Counted from the stretch's first letter, positions 46,760 through 56,643 are shown. The stretch is DNA of 64,000 nucleotides from Leptospira johnsonii (GCF_003112675.1 NZ_BFAY01000011.1:744001-808000), one strand, 5' to 3'. The notes: generated from the letters alone by a model not told the origin. Made by a program: numbers and translations.

Positions 46760-47770
46760 ATGCCATCCGAACAAGTATACTCCTTATTATTCCAGTCTAG
46801 GGACGCGGCTTCCTCTCTTTACATCTTATTTGGGGGAATCGTTGATCCGGTTTCCAGCCGGGTCGATAGATTCGATGTAGTTGCTGTGGGAAACGGCGAG
46901 TTGATCAATATTCCGTTATCCGGAACTACCTTCAAAGATATCACCAATCTGTGCCAAAAGATCAAATACGAAGGTAAACAACTTAAAAACCTCACTAATA
47001 AACTTCAGGAATTATTCCAAACTAGCGGACGCTCCGACGATTTTATGGAGCAGCTCATTCATTATATCAATAAACGTGAAGACGAAAAGATAAGATATCT
47101 GATCAATCAGATCCAAAACCAAGCTATGGGAAATTCCAAACCGGATATCAGTCTTTGGTATTCTCTAATCGATCGCGACAAGATTGATGAGGCAGGTTCA
47201 GGAAAATCTTCCATTGAAACTTTGGATTCCGAAGAAACCCAAGAAGGATCCCCACAGGAAGAGCTTCCTACGATTCCTGTTGGAGTTCCGACTGGGATAG
47301 ATGCTTCCATTCCGCCTACTGCTGCAAGAGTTCAGTTCAAATTTATTCTTTCTCCCGTTTCCGGAATTCCGGTAAACCAACTCAAACCTGGAGACCAGAT
47401 CGTAGTCCAACTTATAGGAAACGATCCTACTACTTTGGGAATCATAGATTCTATGAAACTCAAAACCGAAGACGGAAGTATAAAACCGATTCCTGCCACG
47501 GTTGTTGCCACAGAGAACAAAGGTGTAGAGAACGAAACCATTGTTAAAATTGGAAACGATGTCTTCGGTAAAATTTACGAAGAAGAGAATTCCATCAAGG
47601 TCCGACTTTATACTGGAGAAAAACCGATCTCTTCTAAATCCGGTCCAAGCACTTCTGCGGCGTCCAACGCTTCCTTAGAAGCGGGAGAATCCAGTCTACT
47701 TCTGACTGTATTGATCGCATTGGGAGTCGTGGGGATCGGAATGATCGCAATTTTTGTATTCCTACTTTAA
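46760..47770 (+). CDS. Tail-anchored hypothetical protein
   Basis: 336 residues. The N-terminal part (1-120) is polar with helices (KQLKNLTNKLQELFQ), a Pro/Glu/Gly-rich segment follows, then a beta-rich domain (about 190-290: VQFKFILSPVSGIPVNQL, GDQIVVQLIG). A C-terminal membrane helix (SLLLTVLIALGVVGIGMIAI) ends the protein, so it is tail-anchored with the bulk in the cytoplasm. I recognise no family. The next gene overlaps its end if the earliest start is used. Confidence 0.7.
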   Translation: MPSEQVYSLLFQSRDAASSLYILFGGIVDPVSSRVDRFDVVAVGNGELINIPLSGTTFKDITNLCQKIKYEGKQLKNLTNKLQELFQTSGRSDDFMEQLIHYINKREDEKIRYLINQIQNQAMGNSKPDISLWYSLIDRDKIDEAGSGKSSIETLDSEETQEGSPQEELPTIPVGVPTGIDASIPPTAARVQFKFILSPVSGIPVNQLKPGDQIVVQLIGNDPTTLGIIDSMKLKTEDGSIKPIPATVVATENKGVENETIVKIGNDVFGKIYEEENSIKVRLYTGEKPISSKSGPSTSAASNASLEAGESSLLLTVLIALGVVGIGMIAIFVFLL

Positions 47771-47798
47771 GTCAGGTCTTTCCTATGCAACTTTTTGG

Positions 47799-48896
47799 AT
47801 GGAGAGAATCCAGCTTAGTAAAATCATAGCCCTATCGACGGATTACGATATGAAATCTCGCATTAAATTGACCATTACTTATATTATTCCTTTCGTACTT
47901 CTGCTGGTCAGCGGATTTCAACTTTTCCTCCAACCTACATTTCTGAATACAAACGACACAGCTACAATGGAAGCATTGTTGGATGGGACTGCGAGAGAGC
48001 CTATCTCCGGATTTTATTTCCAAGGTGGAGCGATCTCTCAAATGCTTCTAACTGAAAAGATCATAAAAGAGATAGAAGATCCAAACCTTCCGGCTGATTC
48101 CCAACCGGATGAGATCAAAAATAGATTAGGTAGAGTTCTGCTCGGACAAAAAATGCAGATCTTCTTTTATCTGTTCTTAGCTATCCTTTCTTTGACTTCT
48201 TTTCTTTCTCTTTATTTCAGAGCATTCTTTTACACATTCTTAAATAGGGTCCTGTACTTTTTCGGTTTTATTCACGGACTTTTTAGTATGCCGAATATCG
48301 CTTTAGCCGGGGCAAGTTCTGGAAGAACGGAAGATCTTTTTTGGGTGATACCTTCTCTATTCTTAGCATTCGCCTGGATTATAGGTATGGTTTATCTGAT
48401 GTTTACCATCGGAAAACTTTTCTCGAAAGAAGATTCGGATCGTTTTCATTCTCTTAAAAATCTGAGAGAAGATGAATCTGAATTTAGATCCGAAAGTAGC
48501 TGGAACTATTCTTTTGCAACTGCACTTCTCCATTTTTTAGGGATTGTGGCATTGGGGACCTTGATCGGAAATATAGTTTATATTCCTCTATTCGTTATCC
48601 AGAAAAATTATTCTGAACCTTTCGGGATTTTGATCGCAGGCGCGGTTATCGCTGTTTCCGCATTTTATATTCGGAATTATCTCAAATTCGGAAAAAGTCC
48701 TGAGTTAAGCACTTACCAAAATTTGGCTTTGGGCATCAGCTATTTACAGGTTAGATTTATCAGGATCTCTTTGATGATACTTTTAGTCCTGATTTTGGTG
48801 GTTGTATTTATCCTTTTCTTATTCATTCTGCTTACGATCAATTTCGGAATATTAGAATCCCTGTTTCCATCCATCGATAGTAGACAAAATCTCTAA
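47799..48896 (+). CDS. Hypothetical multi-pass membrane protein
   Basis: About 365 residues from the ATG at 47799; the ATG at 47850 (348 residues, directly before the first helix) is an equally good start, and neither has a Shine-Dalgarno sequence. Six hydrophobic helices occur, starting with LTITYIIPFVLLLVSG. I recognise no family; the arrangement resembles Yip1-like or general DUF membrane proteins without diagnostic motifs. Its last 45 bp overlap the convergent small membrane gene. Confidence 0.65.
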   Translation: MERIQLSKIIALSTDYDMKSRIKLTITYIIPFVLLLVSGFQLFLQPTFLNTNDTATMEALLDGTAREPISGFYFQGGAISQMLLTEKIIKEIEDPNLPADSQPDEIKNRLGRVLLGQKMQIFFYLFLAILSLTSFLSLYFRAFFYTFLNRVLYFFGFIHGLFSMPNIALAGASSGRTEDLFWVIPSLFLAFAWIIGMVYLMFTIGKLFSKEDSDRFHSLKNLREDESEFRSESSWNYSFATALLHFLGIVALGTLIGNIVYIPLFVIQKNYSEPFGILIAGAVIAVSAFYIRNYLKFGKSPELSTYQNLALGISYLQVRFIRISLMILLVLILVVVFILFLFILLTINFGILESLFPSIDSRQNL

Positions 48897-49133
48897 AGCG
48901 TTCTTTCCCAACCAATAACAAAGAACAATATGAGAAAAAGCTAAAACAGAATAACTCAATCTGTCTAGCACTCTTCTAAATGCGATAAATATCCCCAAAT
49001 GGGTTACAATCAGGGAAAGTATAAAACCTTCTCCTGCATAATGGTTCAGAGTGAGATAAACGCTTAAATAAATCGTAATGATAAAGAATCCCCAGGCTGC
49101 AAACTTCTCGAGTTTGAGATTTCTGGGGTCCAT
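48852..49133 (-). CDS. Small membrane protein, about 93 residues
   Basis: Three hydrophobic segments (FAAWGFFIITIYLSVYLTL, GFILSLIVTHLGIFIAF, YSVLAFSHIVLCYWLG). It begins 5 bp after the MORN-type lipoprotein gene and its 3' end overlaps the convergent membrane-protein gene by 45 bp. It looks real because of the operon spacing. No family recognised. Confidence 0.6.
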   Translation of the reverse strand: MDPRNLKLEKFAAWGFFIITIYLSVYLTLNHYAGEGFILSLIVTHLGIFIAFRRVLDRLSYSVLAFSHIVLCYWLGKNALEILSTIDGWKQGF

Positions 49134-49138
49134 TTATA

Positions 49139-49825
49139 TTATCCGCAGTGAGATTCTTTTTTCTGAACTTCGCAAAGAACTTTCCCTGCAGGGGAAAAGA
49201 TAGTCCTGGATAAGAAATTACCACTCTCATCGAAAACTTCTACAGACTCGGTTTGTCTGTTCGGGAAATAATAGAACCAGGTGCGGATCTTTCTTCCTTT
49301 GGAATAATAACCTGAATATTCCAATTCTCCGTCTTTGAAGTATTTCTGCCAAAAATCGGATTTTTGTCCGTTCTTATAATTGCCTTTTACTTCCAGAGTT
49401 CCTTGAGGATAATATCTCTCATACGGACCTTCTTCGTTTCCTTCATCCCCATTAATTTGGGCGAATTCGTCTTTGATCTGGCTTCCGAAGCTTTGTTTGA
49501 TATAAGGTTTGCCGTCCGCAAAATACCAAACCCAGTCACCAATCTTGGAACCGTGCTCGTATTTTCCTTGGGAAGAGATACCTTCTTCGGATCTGAGATA
49601 GGATTTACATAGTCCGTGATAGAGTTTATTCTCATCCAATGGGCATTCAAAATACAACTTTCCATTATCGTAATATATTCTGGCGAGTCCGGGCTCGTTC
49701 AGGATATAAGCGTTCATGTTTTTGTCGTACTTTGCACCTGCAGGAAGGCCATGAGGTTTTTCCGCGGATTCGCAAAAAAACGCAAAGGAGCAAACGAAGA
49801 ATATTATAAATTTTGAAAATTTCAT
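49139..49825 (-). CDS. MORN-repeat lipoprotein (YwqK-like repeats)
   Basis: 228 residues. The signal peptide ends in CSFAFFC-E, a plausible lipobox. Several repeats of the MORN/YwqK pattern follow: ARIYYDNGKLYFECPLDENK, KYEHGSKIGDWVWYFADGKP, NYKNGQKSDFWQKYFKDGEL, YYSKGRKIRTWFYYFPNRQT. Repeats of this kind occur in antitoxin-like YwqK proteins and in envelope proteins; here a surface or periplasmic role is likely. The ATG follows the upstream stop with no gap (TAGATG). Confidence 0.8.
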   Translation of the reverse strand: MKFSKFIIFFVCSFAFFCESAEKPHGLPAGAKYDKNMNAYILNEPGLARIYYDNGKLYFECPLDENKLYHGLCKSYLRSEEGISSQGKYEHGSKIGDWVWYFADGKPYIKQSFGSQIKDEFAQINGDEGNEEGPYERYYPQGTLEVKGNYKNGQKSDFWQKYFKDGELEYSGYYSKGRKIRTWFYYFPNRQTESVEVFDESGNFLSRTIFSPAGKVLCEVQKKESHCG

Positions 49826-50506
49826 CTAGTCGATGGTGAATTTTTTGGTCACGAGAATTTCTCCATTCTCGTCCTTGATCTCTGCTTCGTAAGCGCCTTC
49901 GTCGTCGAAGAAAGAATCGTCATAGTAGGTTTGGAATTTATCGAATCTGCGTTTGAATTCTTTTTCTTGAACGCTGATCTCTTCCTTGGTTTCGTCCACC
50001 TTGTAGATCGTAAGTCTGATCTTATCAGGAGAAAACCAACCACCTCTTTTATAATAAATGAAAAAGTCTTGTCCGTGAGTGAAATGATATTCTTTTTCAG
50101 AACCCATTCCGGAAACCTTATCCGGAGTCATTTTATCTACGTCCATATAGATCTCGTGTTTAGAAGGCCAAAGCCACCAAACAAAGATCAATACCAAGAA
50201 GACACCGAGAATGCGGATCCATTTTTTATTTCCGTTAGAATCGCGGAGTCCCGTTTGTGTGTATTCTTCTATCCTCATACCGTTGTTTAGCTTGAAAATG
50301 GGCTCTTTTTTGGGCAATTGTTTTTCCCGGCTTTCGGGCGATTCAGAAGGAGCAGAATCGGTCTCCGACTTGGAACTTTGTTCAGGAACAGCTGGCTTGT
50401 CCGGGGTTTTTGGATCCGGTTTTTCTTCCGGGGAAACTTCTCCCCCTAATGTTTTTTTGACGGCTGCTCCTGCCGCTTTTTTTAATAAATCCTTCTTACC
50501 CGCCAA
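49826..50506 (-). CDS. Single-pass membrane protein with Pro-rich N-terminus
   Basis: 226 residues from a TTG start supported by GAGG upstream. The start overlaps the end of parA by 11 nt. A Lys/Ala-rich first 20 residues ([20 protein letters not shown]) are followed by a Pro/Ser/Glu-rich stretch, a membrane helix at about 97-114 ([16 protein letters not shown]) and a beta-rich extracytoplasmic domain of 110 residues. The basic, then proline-rich, cytoplasmic tail may bind ParA. No family recognised. Confidence 0.65.
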   Translation of the reverse strand: MAGKKDLLKKAAGAAVKKTLGGEVSPEEKPDPKTPDKPAVPEQSSKSETDSAPSESPESREKQLPKKEPIFKLNNGMRIEEYTQTGLRDSNGNKKWIRILGVFLVLIFVWWLWPSKHEIYMDVDKMTPDKVSGMGSEKEYHFTHGQDFFIYYKRGGWFSPDKIRLTIYKVDETKEEISVQEKEFKRRFDKFQTYYDDSFFDDEGAYEAEIKDENGEILVTKKFTID

Positions 50507-51254
50507 AAGAGTAGACCTCGTCTGTGAATTGTTGGTAGGCCTTGGTCGTTTTGTTTTTTGGCTGGTACTCGTACAAAGACTGGTTCAATAAATGCGCTTC
50601 TTCGACAGCTACGGAAGGAGGAATTTTAGATTCGAATAAACGAAGATGTTCTTCAATCATAGGAACGACCGTTTGAGACATCGTGGTCCTCTGTTGGAAT
50701 AAGGTCAATAATGCTCCTAAAATTTTCAGTCCCGGGTTAAACCTTTTTACTGTATGATTTTTGGCTTCTAAGATCGCTTCTATCCCATCCAAAGAAAATT
50801 TTGAGATCTGCAATGGAACAATTAGTCCGGTCGCTGCAACAAAAGCATTCATAGTAATTAAAGAAAGACTAGGCGGACAATCGATCACTACCCAATCAAA
50901 CTCATTCTGAACCGTTTCCAAAGCTTCCTTTAGAACAAAAAAGCCGTCCATTTTTCCGGAAAGCAGAACATCTATCTGAGAAAGTTTAGAAGACGCCGGC
51001 AGCAAACTCAAACCTGGAATCCTGGTCGGGGTGATCAGTTCGCGAATTGGGACCTTCTCGCTAAAAAGCAAAAAAGAGTCCTTACCATTCTTGGAAGAAG
51101 ATTCCGGGAACACGGAACTCGCGTTGTTCTGGGCATCCAGGTCGATGAGTAAAACCCTTTCTCCCTTTCTGGCAAGACCCACGGCAAGATGGACGGACGT
51201 GGTGGTTTTTCCCACTCCCCCTTTTTGATTGGCTATACAAAGAGTTTGTTTCAT
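50496..51254 (-). CDS. ParA-family ATPase without a ParB partner
   Basis: 252 residues. The deviant Walker [16 protein letters not shown], the Walker A' [13 protein letters not shown] and Walker [10 protein letters not shown] identify a ParA/Soj-type dimerising ATPase. There is no helix-turn-helix N-terminus, and no parB or parS-like gene is adjacent. The downstream genes encode a membrane protein and a MORN lipoprotein, so it may position an envelope complex rather than DNA. Divergent from gatB. Confidence 0.9.
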   Translation of the reverse strand: MKQTLCIANQKGGVGKTTTSVHLAVGLARKGERVLLIDLDAQNNASSVFPESSSKNGKDSFLLFSEKVPIRELITPTRIPGLSLLPASSKLSQIDVLLSGKMDGFFVLKEALETVQNEFDWVVIDCPPSLSLITMNAFVAATGLIVPLQISKFSLDGIEAILEAKNHTVKRFNPGLKILGALLTLFQQRTTMSQTVVPMIEEHLRLFESKIPPSVAVEEAHLLNQSLYEYQPKNKTTKAYQQFTDEVYSFGG

Positions 51255-51370
51255 TCAAAAATCCGTTGCCGGTACTGGTCCTCTTGGAAGAATAACTCCA
51301 TAGGCCTCTAAAATTTCAAGGATAAGGAAAAATTTCCGGATCTTTCGGAAACTGAGGCAAGGGAGCTCTA

Positions 51371-52828
51371 ATGGAATACGAAGTAATCATCGGTTTGGAA
51401 GTACACGCTCAATTAAACACGGATTCCAAAGTTTTCTCCGATAGTCCTTCTAAATTCGGAGCAGCTCCTAATTCTCAGGTTTCCTCAGTTTGTTTGGGAC
51501 TTCCAGGCTCTTTACCTGTCTTAAACGAAGAAGCTTTGACCAAGGCAATCATGGCGGGCTTGGCATTCGGTTCCAATATCACTCTTCATACTAAGTTCGA
51601 TAGAAAAAATTATTTTTATCCGGATCTTCCCAAAGGGTACCAAATTTCGCAATTCGACAGACCTATCTGCGAAGGTGGTAAGATCACTTTTACCGTTAAG
51701 GGAGAAGACCAACCTAGATCCGTAAATCTCACACGCATTCATATAGAAGAAGATGCCGGAAAATTAATACACTCCGCTGATCCTAAAATCCCTCAGTCTT
51801 ATGTGGACTTGAATCGTGCAGGAACTCCTTTGATTGAGATCGTTTCAGAACCGGAAATGCGTTCTTCCGACGAGGCATATTATTATCTTTTAGCTCTTAA
51901 ATCAGTTCTTAGATATATTAGAGTTTCTGATTGTAATATGGAAGAAGGTTCTCTCCGCTGCGACGCAAACGTTTCCATTCGCCCGAAAGGTTCGGACAAA
52001 TTCGGAACAAGAGTAGAGATCAAAAACCTGAACTCATTCAAAGCAGTCAAAGCAGCTATCGATTATGAAGTAGAATGGCAAAGAGATATGTATTCTCAGG
52101 GAAAAACCTTTCCTCAACAAACCAAACTTTGGGACTCTGCTTCTAACGTGACTCTCACAATGAGAACCAAAGAGATGAGCCATGACTATAGATATTTTCC
52201 TGATCCGGACCTTCCTCCAGTCATTCTTACCAAAGAAACAGTCGAAGATATCCGCAAATCTCTTCCGGAACTGCCTGATGCAAGAAGAGACAGATTCGTA
52301 GAAAAGTTAGGACTTCCTAAATACGATGCAGACGTCCTAACTGCGGAAAGAGAGATCGCCGACTATTACGAAAGCGCACTCAAAGTTTCCGGAGACCCAA
52401 AAAAAACCTCTAACTGGGTCAAAGATGAAGTATTAGGAATTGTTAATAAAGAAAGCATTACGATCTCCGAATTCAAAGTTGGTCCCGAAAGAATAGGCGG
52501 TTTAGTAAAACTTATCGCCGACGGAAAAATTTCCGGTAAGATCGGCAAAACCGTCTTCGAAGAAATGCTCGGAACGGACAAAGATCCGGAAACGATCGTA
52601 ACAGAAAAAAATCTGATCGTAGTTCGAGACGATAAAGAGATCGAAAGGATCGTAGACGAAGCAATCGCTGCAAACGAAGACGCTGTCCAAAAATACAAAT
52701 CAGGTAAGGACAGAGCATTAGGAGCGATCGTAGGTTACGTAATGAAAGTCTCCAAAGGAAAAGCGGATCCGAATCTAGTGAACCAGATGTTACTGGATAA
52801 ATTAGGTCCTTTGCCTCCTAAGGGTTGA
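51371..52828 (+). CDS. gatB: Asp/Glu-tRNA amidotransferase subunit B GatB
   Basis: 485 residues. [19 protein letters not shown] at the N-terminus, the kinase-like core with [11 protein letters not shown] and [30 protein letters not shown], and a C-terminal YqeY-like helical domain ([20 protein letters not shown]). It transamidates misacylated Glu-tRNA(Gln) or Asp-tRNA(Asn). GGGAG precedes the ATG. gatA and gatC are not nearby. Confidence 0.97.
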   Translation: MEYEVIIGLEVHAQLNTDSKVFSDSPSKFGAAPNSQVSSVCLGLPGSLPVLNEEALTKAIMAGLAFGSNITLHTKFDRKNYFYPDLPKGYQISQFDRPICEGGKITFTVKGEDQPRSVNLTRIHIEEDAGKLIHSADPKIPQSYVDLNRAGTPLIEIVSEPEMRSSDEAYYYLLALKSVLRYIRVSDCNMEEGSLRCDANVSIRPKGSDKFGTRVEIKNLNSFKAVKAAIDYEVEWQRDMYSQGKTFPQQTKLWDSASNVTLTMRTKEMSHDYRYFPDPDLPPVILTKETVEDIRKSLPELPDARRDRFVEKLGLPKYDADVLTAEREIADYYESALKVSGDPKKTSNWVKDEVLGIVNKESITISEFKVGPERIGGLVKLIADGKISGKIGKTVFEEMLGTDKDPETIVTEKNLIVVRDDKEIERIVDEAIAANEDAVQKYKSGKDRALGAIVGYVMKVSKGKADPNLVNQMLLDKLGPLPPKG

Positions 52829-52867
52829 TCTATAGATATTTAGATCACCTTTGCTAAAATTCGGATC

Positions 52868-53584
52868 TTAGGTTAGAGATTTCTTTTTACCTGAATTTTG
52901 CCTTTGGTCCGATTCAATTTGCCCGTCGACCATATTGATCCTTCGATCGGCTAAAGCCGCATATTCCGGATCATGAGTCACATAGAGGATGGTTGTGCCG
53001 TTCTCTTTATTCCTTTTTTTAAAGATCTCCATCGTTTTGTCGCCGTTTGCAGTATCTAAATTTCCTGTAGGTTCGTCGGCAAATATCAGTCCAGGATCCA
53101 TGATGAGTGCCCTTGCGATTGCAGCCCTCTGCTGTTCTCCTCCAGACATTTGCGAAGGATATTTATCTTTGCAATGTTCCAATCCAAAATCCTTCAGTAG
53201 GCTTCTGGCGTAATCGCGCTTCTTTCCTTCTTCTCCTATCTTTCTTGCAGGCATCAATATATTCTCGATCGCACTCAACTCGGGAAGCAAATAATGGAAC
53301 TGAAAAACGAAACCGATATTTCTGTTCCGAAAACGATGAGTTTCTTTACTTTCCATTTGGAAAAGATCTTTGCCTTCTAAATACACTTTACCTGAGCTTG
53401 GAATATCTAAACCGCTTAACATGTAAAGCAAGGTGGACTTTCCGGAACCTGATCGACCGGTTAGAGAAACGAATTCTCCTTTTCCCATGGTAAGGCTTAC
53501 ATCACGTATTGCTAAAGTAGCGGGTTCTCCGAAGGATTTTACCAGAGAATCGCAGCGAAGTATTATATTTGGATCATATTTCAT
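52868..53584 (-). CDS. MacB/LolD-type ABC transporter ATP-binding protein
   Basis: 238 residues. Walker A GRSGSGKST, signature MSGGE, Walker [13 protein letters not shown] and the switch His in YVTHD are intact. The ATG overlaps the stop of the permease gene by 4 nt. Second ABC module of this type in the window; probably exports or relocates a substrate across the inner membrane together with the upstream permease and adaptor. Confidence 0.93.
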   Translation of the reverse strand: MKYDPNIILRCDSLVKSFGEPATLAIRDVSLTMGKGEFVSLTGRSGSGKSTLLYMLSGLDIPSSGKVYLEGKDLFQMESKETHRFRNRNIGFVFQFHYLLPELSAIENILMPARKIGEEGKKRDYARSLLKDFGLEHCKDKYPSQMSGGEQQRAAIARALIMDPGLIFADEPTGNLDTANGDKTMEIFKKRNKENGTTILYVTHDPEYAALADRRINMVDGQIESDQRQNSGKKKSLT

Positions 53585-54834
53585 GCGCTGCCTCGAATGA
53601 TCTCTACCGGAGATAATTTGGATGCCGACCTAGCTGGAATATATGCAGCTATACCGCTTGTTATCACTGATAGACAAAAAGCTTGAATATAGATCCCGTA
53701 GTCCCAAGAGATCTTCATCACGTTCGTCATCATCGGACCTTTCGTACTTTTGCCTCCAATTGGATAACCATCAAGCCAATAGCAAGCAACTGCTCCGACC
53801 AGAAGTCCCAAAAGAGCACCCAGTAATCCCAATAAGAGTCCTTGGATAATGAAAAGTCGGATTGTATCATTCTCGTCGAACCCGAGAGATCTTAGGATCG
53901 CTATCTCTTTTTTCTTATGGTTCACGACCATATTTAATACATTATAAATTCCGAATGCAACTACCAGGATAATCGTAAATGTAGTAGTGTTCCTTACTAT
54001 GTTTTGGGTCTTAAATACCGAAAGGATACTCTCATATGCTTGGTCCCAACTTTGCACCTTATCTCTAGTCAAGAAAGACCATTCCGTTGCAACATCCGCA
54101 GCCATAGAAACGTCCTTTAATCGGACTACAATCTCCGAAATAATACCGTTTGCCTGAGTAAGTCTTTGTACAGTGCGGATAGACGCATAAACAGAACTCT
54201 CGTCTATCATACGATTTCCTATCCGAATCACTCCTTCTACTTTTACGTTTGAAATTTTTCCGTTTGTCGAAACTACTTGGATGATATCTCCCGCTTCCGC
54301 GCCCAAACGTTCTATAAGACCTGCACCTGCAAAAATAACATCTCCTCCTCTATCCAGATCCTTCAGATTCCCCTCTTCGACGTAATTCCCTATTGTAGTA
54401 ACTTTCATTTGTCTAACGGGATCTATGCCGTATAGTTTGGCGGGAAGAGTTTGTTTGCCGAACTTGAAAATCAGTTGCCGATTCAATTGAGGTGCGTATG
54501 CCTCTACCCTCTCATCCAGATCCAATTTTAGGAACCAACCCTTAACGTTCGTTAGCTGGGTTGAATCCGTTTTTCCGGACGGAGGTTTAATCCAATGAAC
54601 GAAAGAATCGGGAAAAAAAACTCCATCAAAACTTTCCTCCTTTAAGACCTCGTCTCTAGGAGATATCCTGATCTGTGCATCGTTATTCACCAACTGATCC
54701 GTAATGTATTCCTGAAAGCCCAGCATCATGCCGGAAAAAACAACATAACCGGCAGTTCCCAAAAGGATCCCGAAAAAAGTTAGAAAGGTTTGTTGAGGCC
54801 GACTGATCAACTGCCGGATTGCTAAGAAAAACAT
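53581..54834 (-). CDS. MacB/LolC-type ABC transporter permease
   Basis: 417 residues. One N-terminal helix, a MacB-like periplasmic domain (about 45-270) and three C-terminal helices in the FtsX arrangement. IAILRSLGFDENDTIRLFI near residue 310 is the typical FtsX coupling segment, and the protein ends PARSASKLSPVEIIRGSA, which is also typical. It is 10 bp after the adaptor gene. Confidence 0.9.
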   Translation of the reverse strand: MFFLAIRQLISRPQQTFLTFFGILLGTAGYVVFSGMMLGFQEYITDQLVNNDAQIRISPRDEVLKEESFDGVFFPDSFVHWIKPPSGKTDSTQLTNVKGWFLKLDLDERVEAYAPQLNRQLIFKFGKQTLPAKLYGIDPVRQMKVTTIGNYVEEGNLKDLDRGGDVIFAGAGLIERLGAEAGDIIQVVSTNGKISNVKVEGVIRIGNRMIDESSVYASIRTVQRLTQANGIISEIVVRLKDVSMAADVATEWSFLTRDKVQSWDQAYESILSVFKTQNIVRNTTTFTIILVVAFGIYNVLNMVVNHKKKEIAILRSLGFDENDTIRLFIIQGLLLGLLGALLGLLVGAVACYWLDGYPIGGKSTKGPMMTNVMKISWDYGIYIQAFCLSVITSGIAAYIPARSASKLSPVEIIRGSA

Positions 54835-54844
54835 ACCGATCTCC

Positions 54845-55654
54845 TTATCGGTTTCCGTTCATTAGGATGGAATCGGACTCTAAGACGGAATTTTCCAATA
54901 CCTCACACCATTCTCCGTCAACCGCGCCGACTTTCGCATCCACCCAAAGTTTTTTTCCCGATCTTATTAGATGGATCCTTCCCTTTATGATAGATTTCAC
55001 CGGGACCAAAAGTGCTTTTTCCTTTTTTGCCACTTCAACCGCTACATCCGCAGTCATTTCGGGTAAGACTCCTTCGGGCATAGAGTCTACATCTACTGTT
55101 ACATAAAATTGTCCGTCGGAAGGATATACTCGATCAATCTTTCCGGTCAGTTTGTTTCCACGGATCGTTTCAAAGCTTAGTTCGGCTCTTTGTCCTGGCC
55201 GCATTCTCAGAACTGAATCCTGGTCCAAGGAAAGCAAAATGTAGGTCCTTTTCAGATCCATGATCGTCAGAATGGGAGTCCCAGGCATCACAACTTCTCC
55301 TTCTTGATAAGGAAGTGTTGTCACAGTTCCCGAAAAGGGGGCTTTGAATAATGTACCCGTGTCCGTGTAAAGCAGGTCCGATCCTTCTTTTACTTCTTGG
55401 CCTTCCTTTACATACAACTTCCGGATAGAGGACGTGACGCCTAACTTTAAGTGGTAAACTCTTTCAGATTTCACTGTTCCGAGAGAGTATACCAATTCGA
55501 CGATCGATCCTACTTTCGGAGTGATCTCTTCTTTCCTACTTTTAATAAATGCATACAGAAGGAACAAGACTAGAGTTAGGAAGATTCCTAGTGCAGCAAA
55601 TCTTCGCTTTTTGGACGAATATATTAATTTTACAAAAGCCAGCAACTTGCTCAT
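54845..55654 (-). CDS. Efflux membrane-fusion protein (HlyD/MacA-type adaptor)
   Basis: 269 residues. N-terminal membrane anchor (RFAALGIFLTLVLFLLYAFI), then lipoyl-like halves (KLYVKEGQEVKEGSDLLYTDTG and FSGTVTTLPYQEGEVVMPG) and a beta-barrel domain. The alpha-hairpin normally reaching an outer-membrane channel is nearly absent, so it is a short adaptor. A promoter with a palindrome in its spacer lies 33-61 bp upstream. First gene of the adaptor-permease-ATPase operon. Confidence 0.9.
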   Translation of the reverse strand: MSKLLAFVKLIYSSKKRRFAALGIFLTLVLFLLYAFIKSRKEEITPKVGSIVELVYSLGTVKSERVYHLKLGVTSSIRKLYVKEGQEVKEGSDLLYTDTGTLFKAPFSGTVTTLPYQEGEVVMPGTPILTIMDLKRTYILLSLDQDSVLRMRPGQRAELSFETIRGNKLTGKIDRVYPSDGQFYVTVDVDSMPEGVLPEMTADVAVEVAKKEKALLVPVKSIIKGRIHLIRSGKKLWVDAKVGAVDGEWCEVLENSVLESDSILMNGNR

Positions 55655-55686
55655 TCGGAGTTCCCAATAAGTTTTATCTTCGCTAT

Positions 55687-55715
55687 TTTCTACGATATTT
55701 ATCGTAGTTCGTCAA
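55687..55715 (-). promoter_or_regulatory. Promoter with operator-like palindrome in the spacer
   Basis: Minus strand: -35 TTGACG (55715-55710), 17-bp spacer, -10 TAGAAA (55692-55687). Most of the spacer and one -10 edge is the palindrome CTACGAT-ATTT-ATCGTAG (55690-55707), with perfect 7-bp arms. This placement suits repression by a dimeric regulator. The -10 match is 4 of 6. No regulator gene lies beside it. Confidence 0.5.
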
Positions 55716-55809
55716 CCGGAGATGGGATAAAAGGTGAATACAGCCGATAATCAGTCCACTTAGAGGGAAAAAATCTATTCGTTGATTAGAAACAGGATCT
55801 TGAAGTTTC

Positions 55810-56280
55810 CTACTTCTCCTTCGGAACCGCCCAGTAATAGTGCAAGAACTCTTCCTCTAATTTAAAACCGAAACGTTCATAAAGATGTCTCGCATGGCGA
55901 TTATCCGGGTGAGTTTCCAATCCCATTCCTTTACCTCCATGCTCTATGATATGATTCGCGACTTCTTTCAGGATCTTCTTAGCTGTTCCTTTTCTACGTT
56001 CCGTTTCCCTAATATACAGATCGTTGAGTATATAATCCCTTTTTAAAGATAAAGAAGAGAAGATGGGATAAAGTTGTGCGAAACCTAATAAACCTCCTCC
56101 TCCTTCTGCAACGATCAAAACGGAATCCTTATGTAAAAGTCTATCTTCTAAAAACTTTTTGGCTCCTGCAAGATTTGAAGTAAATCCATAAAACTTACGG
56201 TAAAGGTCGAATAATTCCGAAAGCTCTTCTAAATCGGAACGGCTGGCAATTCTTAGGCTGATTGAATTTTCTTTTTGCAT
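55810..56280 (-). CDS. GNAT-family N-acetyltransferase
   Basis: 156 residues. Motif A NDLYIRETERRKGTAKKILKE carries the acetyl-CoA pyrophosphate loop (R-R-K-G-T-A). Motif B has GMGLETHPDNRHARHLYERF, ending GFKLEEEF. Substrate cannot be told. No signal peptide. Stands alone between a divergent-type gap and the efflux operon. Confidence 0.9.
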   Translation of the reverse strand: MQKENSISLRIASRSDLEELSELFDLYRKFYGFTSNLAGAKKFLEDRLLHKDSVLIVAEGGGGLLGFAQLYPIFSSLSLKRDYILNDLYIRETERRKGTAKKILKEVANHIIEHGGKGMGLETHPDNRHARHLYERFGFKLEEEFLHYYWAVPKEK

Positions 56281-56613
56281 TTTTGTTTTCGAAGAGAATA
56301 TGATTAATATCTGCGCTTTAAAGTCTATTTCGATTTTCTAAATTATATCTTCTCCTTCATAGTTTTCTTAAACTTTCATCCGCCTTCCCTTATTTTTGAA
56401 ATATTTTCCGATCCATAAGTAGTGGGAATTACTACAAGCGGGGCTTTTGAATAAGTCGGGTTAGACTTCGGTAAATTGGCCAAGGGAACCATTTCAGAAA
56501 GAGTGGATTTTATTATTTTTCCCCATTATGATTCTCAAGGAAAGCCTTCGAGAAATTCTGGCATTTCGATAAGGAAATCCCAAGCCGGTTTTTAAGATTT
56601 CTGTCTACTCCGC
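56281..56613. other. Intergenic region between the GNAT gene and dnaE
   Basis: This 333-bp stretch has no ORF that I can support and no RNA gene. It contains GTAGT and ACTAC arms 7 bp apart (near 56418-56434), too weak to call an operator. The dnaE promoter candidate begins at its right edge. Confidence 0.5.
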
Positions 56614-56643
56614 TTGACGGAGACAGGTCCCGCTTTCTATTAT
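56614..56643 (+). promoter_or_regulatory. Promoter candidate overlapping the first dnaE ATG
   Basis: TTGACG (56614-56619), 18-bp spacer, TATTAT (56638-56643). The -10 box overlaps the ATG at 56642, so transcription would start near 56650, just before the second in-frame ATG (56654). That would give an almost leaderless message. Confidence 0.45.

Noticed and set aside
51310..51356. Inverted repeats with TTTCCG/CGGAAA before gatB
   Set aside because: These words are frequent in the whole window, so short repeats made of them are expected by chance.
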